From assembly GCA_938041695.1 (NCBI GenBank), contig CALISI010000076.1:1-8445 (forward strand): a stretch of DNA of 8,445 bases. Direction: 5' to 3'. Source of the DNA: an uncultured Actinomyces sp. GTDB lineage: Bacteria; Actinomycetota; Actinomycetes; Actinomycetales; Actinomycetaceae. Made by a program: the position numbers and the translations under genes. Of this stretch, positions 7,131 to 8,445 are shown in pieces. Numbering within the stretch: position 1 is the first letter of the stretch; every line of letters starts with the position of its first letter. The notes below the pieces were generated by a model that worked only from the letters and a program-made list of their open reading frames with translations, had not been told where the DNA came from and searched no databases.

Positions 7131-7136
7131 CCCTTC
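7131..7136 (-). promoter_or_regulatory. Ribosome site that fixes the ATG start of the S component
   Basis: GAAGGG is followed by a 7-base spacer and ATG (7121-7123). The longer frame beginning at GTG 7136-7138 would place its start codon at the edge of this site, with no ribosome site of its own, so the shorter protein is preferred. Confidence 0.75.
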
Positions 7137-7139
7137 ACG

Positions 7140-7192
7140 AATATAGGTTTAAAGAAGCGAATTAAGGGTACCCTACTTTATCCATATAGAAC
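7140..7192 (-). promoter_or_regulatory. AT-rich promoter region of the ECF/ABC operon
   Basis: A local AT-rich island in GC-rich DNA, directly upstream of the first transporter gene and downstream of the rplA terminator. On the minus strand it contains candidate -10 hexamers TATATG, TAAAGT and (too near the start codon) TATATT. No good -35 partner at 16-18 bases was found for any of them. A promoter is expected here because a strong terminator precedes it and a gene cluster follows, but the exact hexamers cannot be fixed. Confidence 0.5.
7163..7181. promoter_or_regulatory. Palindromic operator, DtxR/IdeR-like
   Basis: A perfect 10-bp palindrome, AGGGTACCCT (7165-7174), lies 42 bases before the start codon of the S component. 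The 19-base window 7163-7181 matches the DtxR/IdeR box consensus (TTAGGTTAGCCTAACCTAA) at 12 of 19 positions by hand count, the left half better than the right. Its position over the expected transcription start suits a repressor. DtxR-type proteins repress iron uptake genes when iron is plentiful, which would fit the genes downstream. The match is moderate and another regulator is possible. Confidence 0.45.
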
Positions 7193-7219
7193 GTGACCTA
7201 CGTCCCTAACAGAGGTCAC
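7193..7219. promoter_or_regulatory. Inverted repeat GTGACCT-N13-AGGTCAC upstream of the transporter operon
   Basis: Exact 7-base arms at 7193-7199 and 7213-7219 with a 13-base spacer. Centre-to-centre spacing is 20 bases, about two helical turns, so the half-sites face the same side of the helix as expected for a dimeric regulator. It lies just upstream of the AT-rich promoter island. A weak RNA hairpin is the alternative. The binding protein is not identifiable. Confidence 0.4.
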
Positions 7220-7254
7220 ATGCCACCCAGACGAGCACCGGCAGACCTTGAGAC

Positions 7255-7295
7255 AAAAGGCGGGTCCCCGCGCAGCAATGCTGCGCGGGGACCCG
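7255..7295 (-). terminator. Strong intrinsic terminator of the rplKA operon
   Basis: A perfect 16-bp GC-rich stem (arms 7280-7295 and 7261-7276) with only a 3-base loop, followed on the minus strand by CC and four T (7255-7258). It begins 25 bases after the rplA stop codon. It should end most rplKA transcripts before the transporter operon. Confidence 0.88.
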
Positions 7296-7319
7296 GATTG
7301 CTTCGTCAGCGAGCTGAGC

Positions 7320-8027
7320 TCACTTCTCCAGCAGGTCCTTGACCTTGGTGACATCCAGCGGGATGCCGGGGCCCATCGTCGTGGCGACGAAGCCCTTGAT
7401 CAGGTAACGGCCCTTCGCGGAGGTCGGCTTGAGACGCAGAACCTCGTCCAGGACGGTCGCGTAGTTCTCGGTCAGCTGCTCGGCGGCGAAAGACGCCTTG
7501 CCGACGATGAACGCCAGGTTGCCGTGCTTGTCGACGCGGAACTCGATACGACCACCCTTGATCTCCTTGACAGCCTTCGCGACATCCATGGTCACGGTGC
7601 CCGTCTTGGGGTTCGGCATGAGGCCACGGGGGCCGAGGACGCGACCGAGGCGACCAACCTTGCCCATCAGGTCGGGGGTAGCAACGGCGACATCGAAGTC
7701 GGTGTAGCCCTTGGCAACCTTCTCGATGAGCTCGTCGCCGCCGACCTCGTCGGCGCCTGCGTCAATCGCTTCCTGAGCGCGCGGACCAACGGCGAAGACC
7801 AAGACCCGGGCGGTCTTGCCGGTGCCGTGCGGCAGGGAAACGGTGCCACGGACCATCTGGTCCGCCTGGCGAGGATCGACACCGAGTCGGAAGACGACCT
7901 CAACGGTCGAATCGAACTTGGTGACGGCGGTCTCCTTGGCCAGCTTCATGGCCTCGAAGGGGGTGTACAGCACGTCCGCGTGGACCTTCTCGGCCGCTGC
8001 GCGGTAGCTCTTGGAGCGCTTGGTCAT
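7320..8027 (-). CDS. rplA: 50S ribosomal protein L1
   Basis: 235 residues, full length for bacterial L1. It binds the L1 stalk of 23S rRNA and helps move deacylated tRNA out of the E site; in many bacteria it also represses its own operon. The signature region GRVLGPRGLMPNPKTGT is at 128-144, followed by a KGGRIEFRVDKHGN stretch and an FIVGKASF stretch of the rRNA-binding domain. The C-terminus TTMGPGIPLDV is also typical. The ATG is 68 bases after rplK, with AAGGAG 10 bases upstream (8038-8043). It ends before a strong terminator and is followed not by rplJ but by a transporter operon. Composition does not stand out from rplK. Confidence 0.98.
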   Translation of the reverse strand: MTKRSKSYRAAAEKVHADVLYTPFEAMKLAKETAVTKFDSTVEVVFRLGVDPRQADQMVRGTVSLPHGTGKTARVLVFAVGPRAQEAIDAGADEVGGDELIEKVAKGYTDFDVAVATPDLMGKVGRLGRVLGPRGLMPNPKTGTVTMDVAKAVKEIKGGRIEFRVDKHGNLAFIVGKASFAAEQLTENYATVLDEVLRLKPTSAKGRYLIKGFVATTMGPGIPLDVTKVKDLLEK

Positions 8028-8048
8028 TCTGCTTCTTCTCCTTGCAGT

Positions 8049-8080
8049 CGTGGGTGTCGGGCAGCGCCTGCCCTACCACG
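8049..8080 (-). promoter_or_regulatory. Stem-loop between rplK and rplA
   Basis: In the 68-base gap, a GGGCAG/CTGCCC hairpin with a 3-base loop (8059-8064, 8068-8073) is extended, across an asymmetric internal loop (2 against 5 bases), by a CGTGG/CCACG helix (8049-8053, 8076-8080). No T-run follows, so it is not a terminator. It lies shortly before the rplA ribosome site and could be an L1 autoregulatory site or an mRNA processing signal. Both roles are inference. Confidence 0.4.
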
Positions 8081-8095
8081 GGGGGTTGGTTGAGG

Positions 8096-8445
8096 TCAGC
8101 CCTCGACGGTGATGCCCATGGAACGGGCGGTGCCGGCGATGATCTTGGCCGCGGCCTCGATGTCGTTGGCGTTGAGGTCAGCCATCTTGGACTGGCCGAT
8201 CTCGCGAGCCTGATCCATCGTGATCGAACCAACCTTGACGGTGTTGGGGGTGCCGGAACCCTTCTGGATACCAGCAGCCTTCTTGATGAGCTCAGCGGCG
8301 GGCGGCGTCTTGAGGACGAACGTGAAGGAACGATCCTCGTAGACGGTGATCTCAACGGGGATGATGTTTCCACGCTGCGACTCGGTGGCCGCGTTGTAAG
8401 CCTTGGTGAACTCGACGATGTTCACGCCGTGCTGGCCCAGAGCGG
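8096..8445 (-). CDS. rplK: 50S ribosomal protein L11, N-terminus beyond the window
   Basis: 115 residues are visible; about 27 N-terminal residues of the usual 141-144 are missing off the right edge. L11 sits at the GTPase-associated centre of 23S rRNA and is needed for stringent factor activation. The visible part begins [20 protein letters not shown], then continues with [29 protein letters not shown], the [22 protein letters not shown] stretch and the [13 protein letters not shown]-terminus, all typical of L11. A GTG at 8423-8425 is an internal Val codon, not a start. It is followed by rplA in the standard order. Confidence 0.97.

Noticed and set aside
7140..7145. TATATT as the -10 box of the transporter operon
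   Set aside because: It is the best hexamer match, but transcription would then start within or next to the ribosome site of the S component, and no -35 is present.
1..8445. tRNA, rRNA, CRISPR array, insertion sequence or attachment site
   Set aside because: No cloverleaf, no regularly spaced repeats, no transposase or integrase frame and no flanking direct repeats were seen on either strand.

Overview
This is a high-GC window whose genes all lie on the minus strand, so it reads from right to left. The ribosomal proteins and the GC content fit an actinobacterium. An Actinomyces/Schaalia-type organism is my guess from memory, not something the sequence proves.

Layout in transcription order: rplK (L11, its N-terminus lost off the right edge); rplA (L1); a very strong intrinsic terminator; a short AT-rich promoter region with a metal-repressor-like palindrome and a second inverted repeat; and then a tightly packed five-gene transporter operon. 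That operon encodes an MptD/Trep_Strep-type ECF S component, an ECF T component, a fused double ECF ATPase, and two half-size ABC transporters of the exporter fold. Its genes overlap by 4-8 bases or are 1 base apart, so they are probably co-transcribed and translationally coupled. After a gene-free GC-rich stretch come a candidate promoter, an L10 leader RNA with its own intrinsic terminator, and rplJ (L10, cut by the left edge).

Functionally, a five-gene uptake cassette sits inside the normally near-continuous rplKA-rplJL ribosomal cluster. The S, T and double-ATPase proteins form a complete dedicated ECF importer. The two ABC half-transporters would form a heterodimer resembling the IrtAB/YbtPQ group, which has an exporter fold but imports siderophores. 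From memory, the same combination (two exporter-like ABC proteins plus an ECF importer of this S family) occurs in the streptococcal sia haem-uptake operon. With the DtxR/IdeR-like palindrome before the first gene, the working hypothesis is iron-regulated uptake of haem or a metal chelate. The substrate is not shown by the sequence. The terminator after rplA and the one in the L10 leader bracket the cassette and should largely separate its transcription from that of the ribosomal genes.
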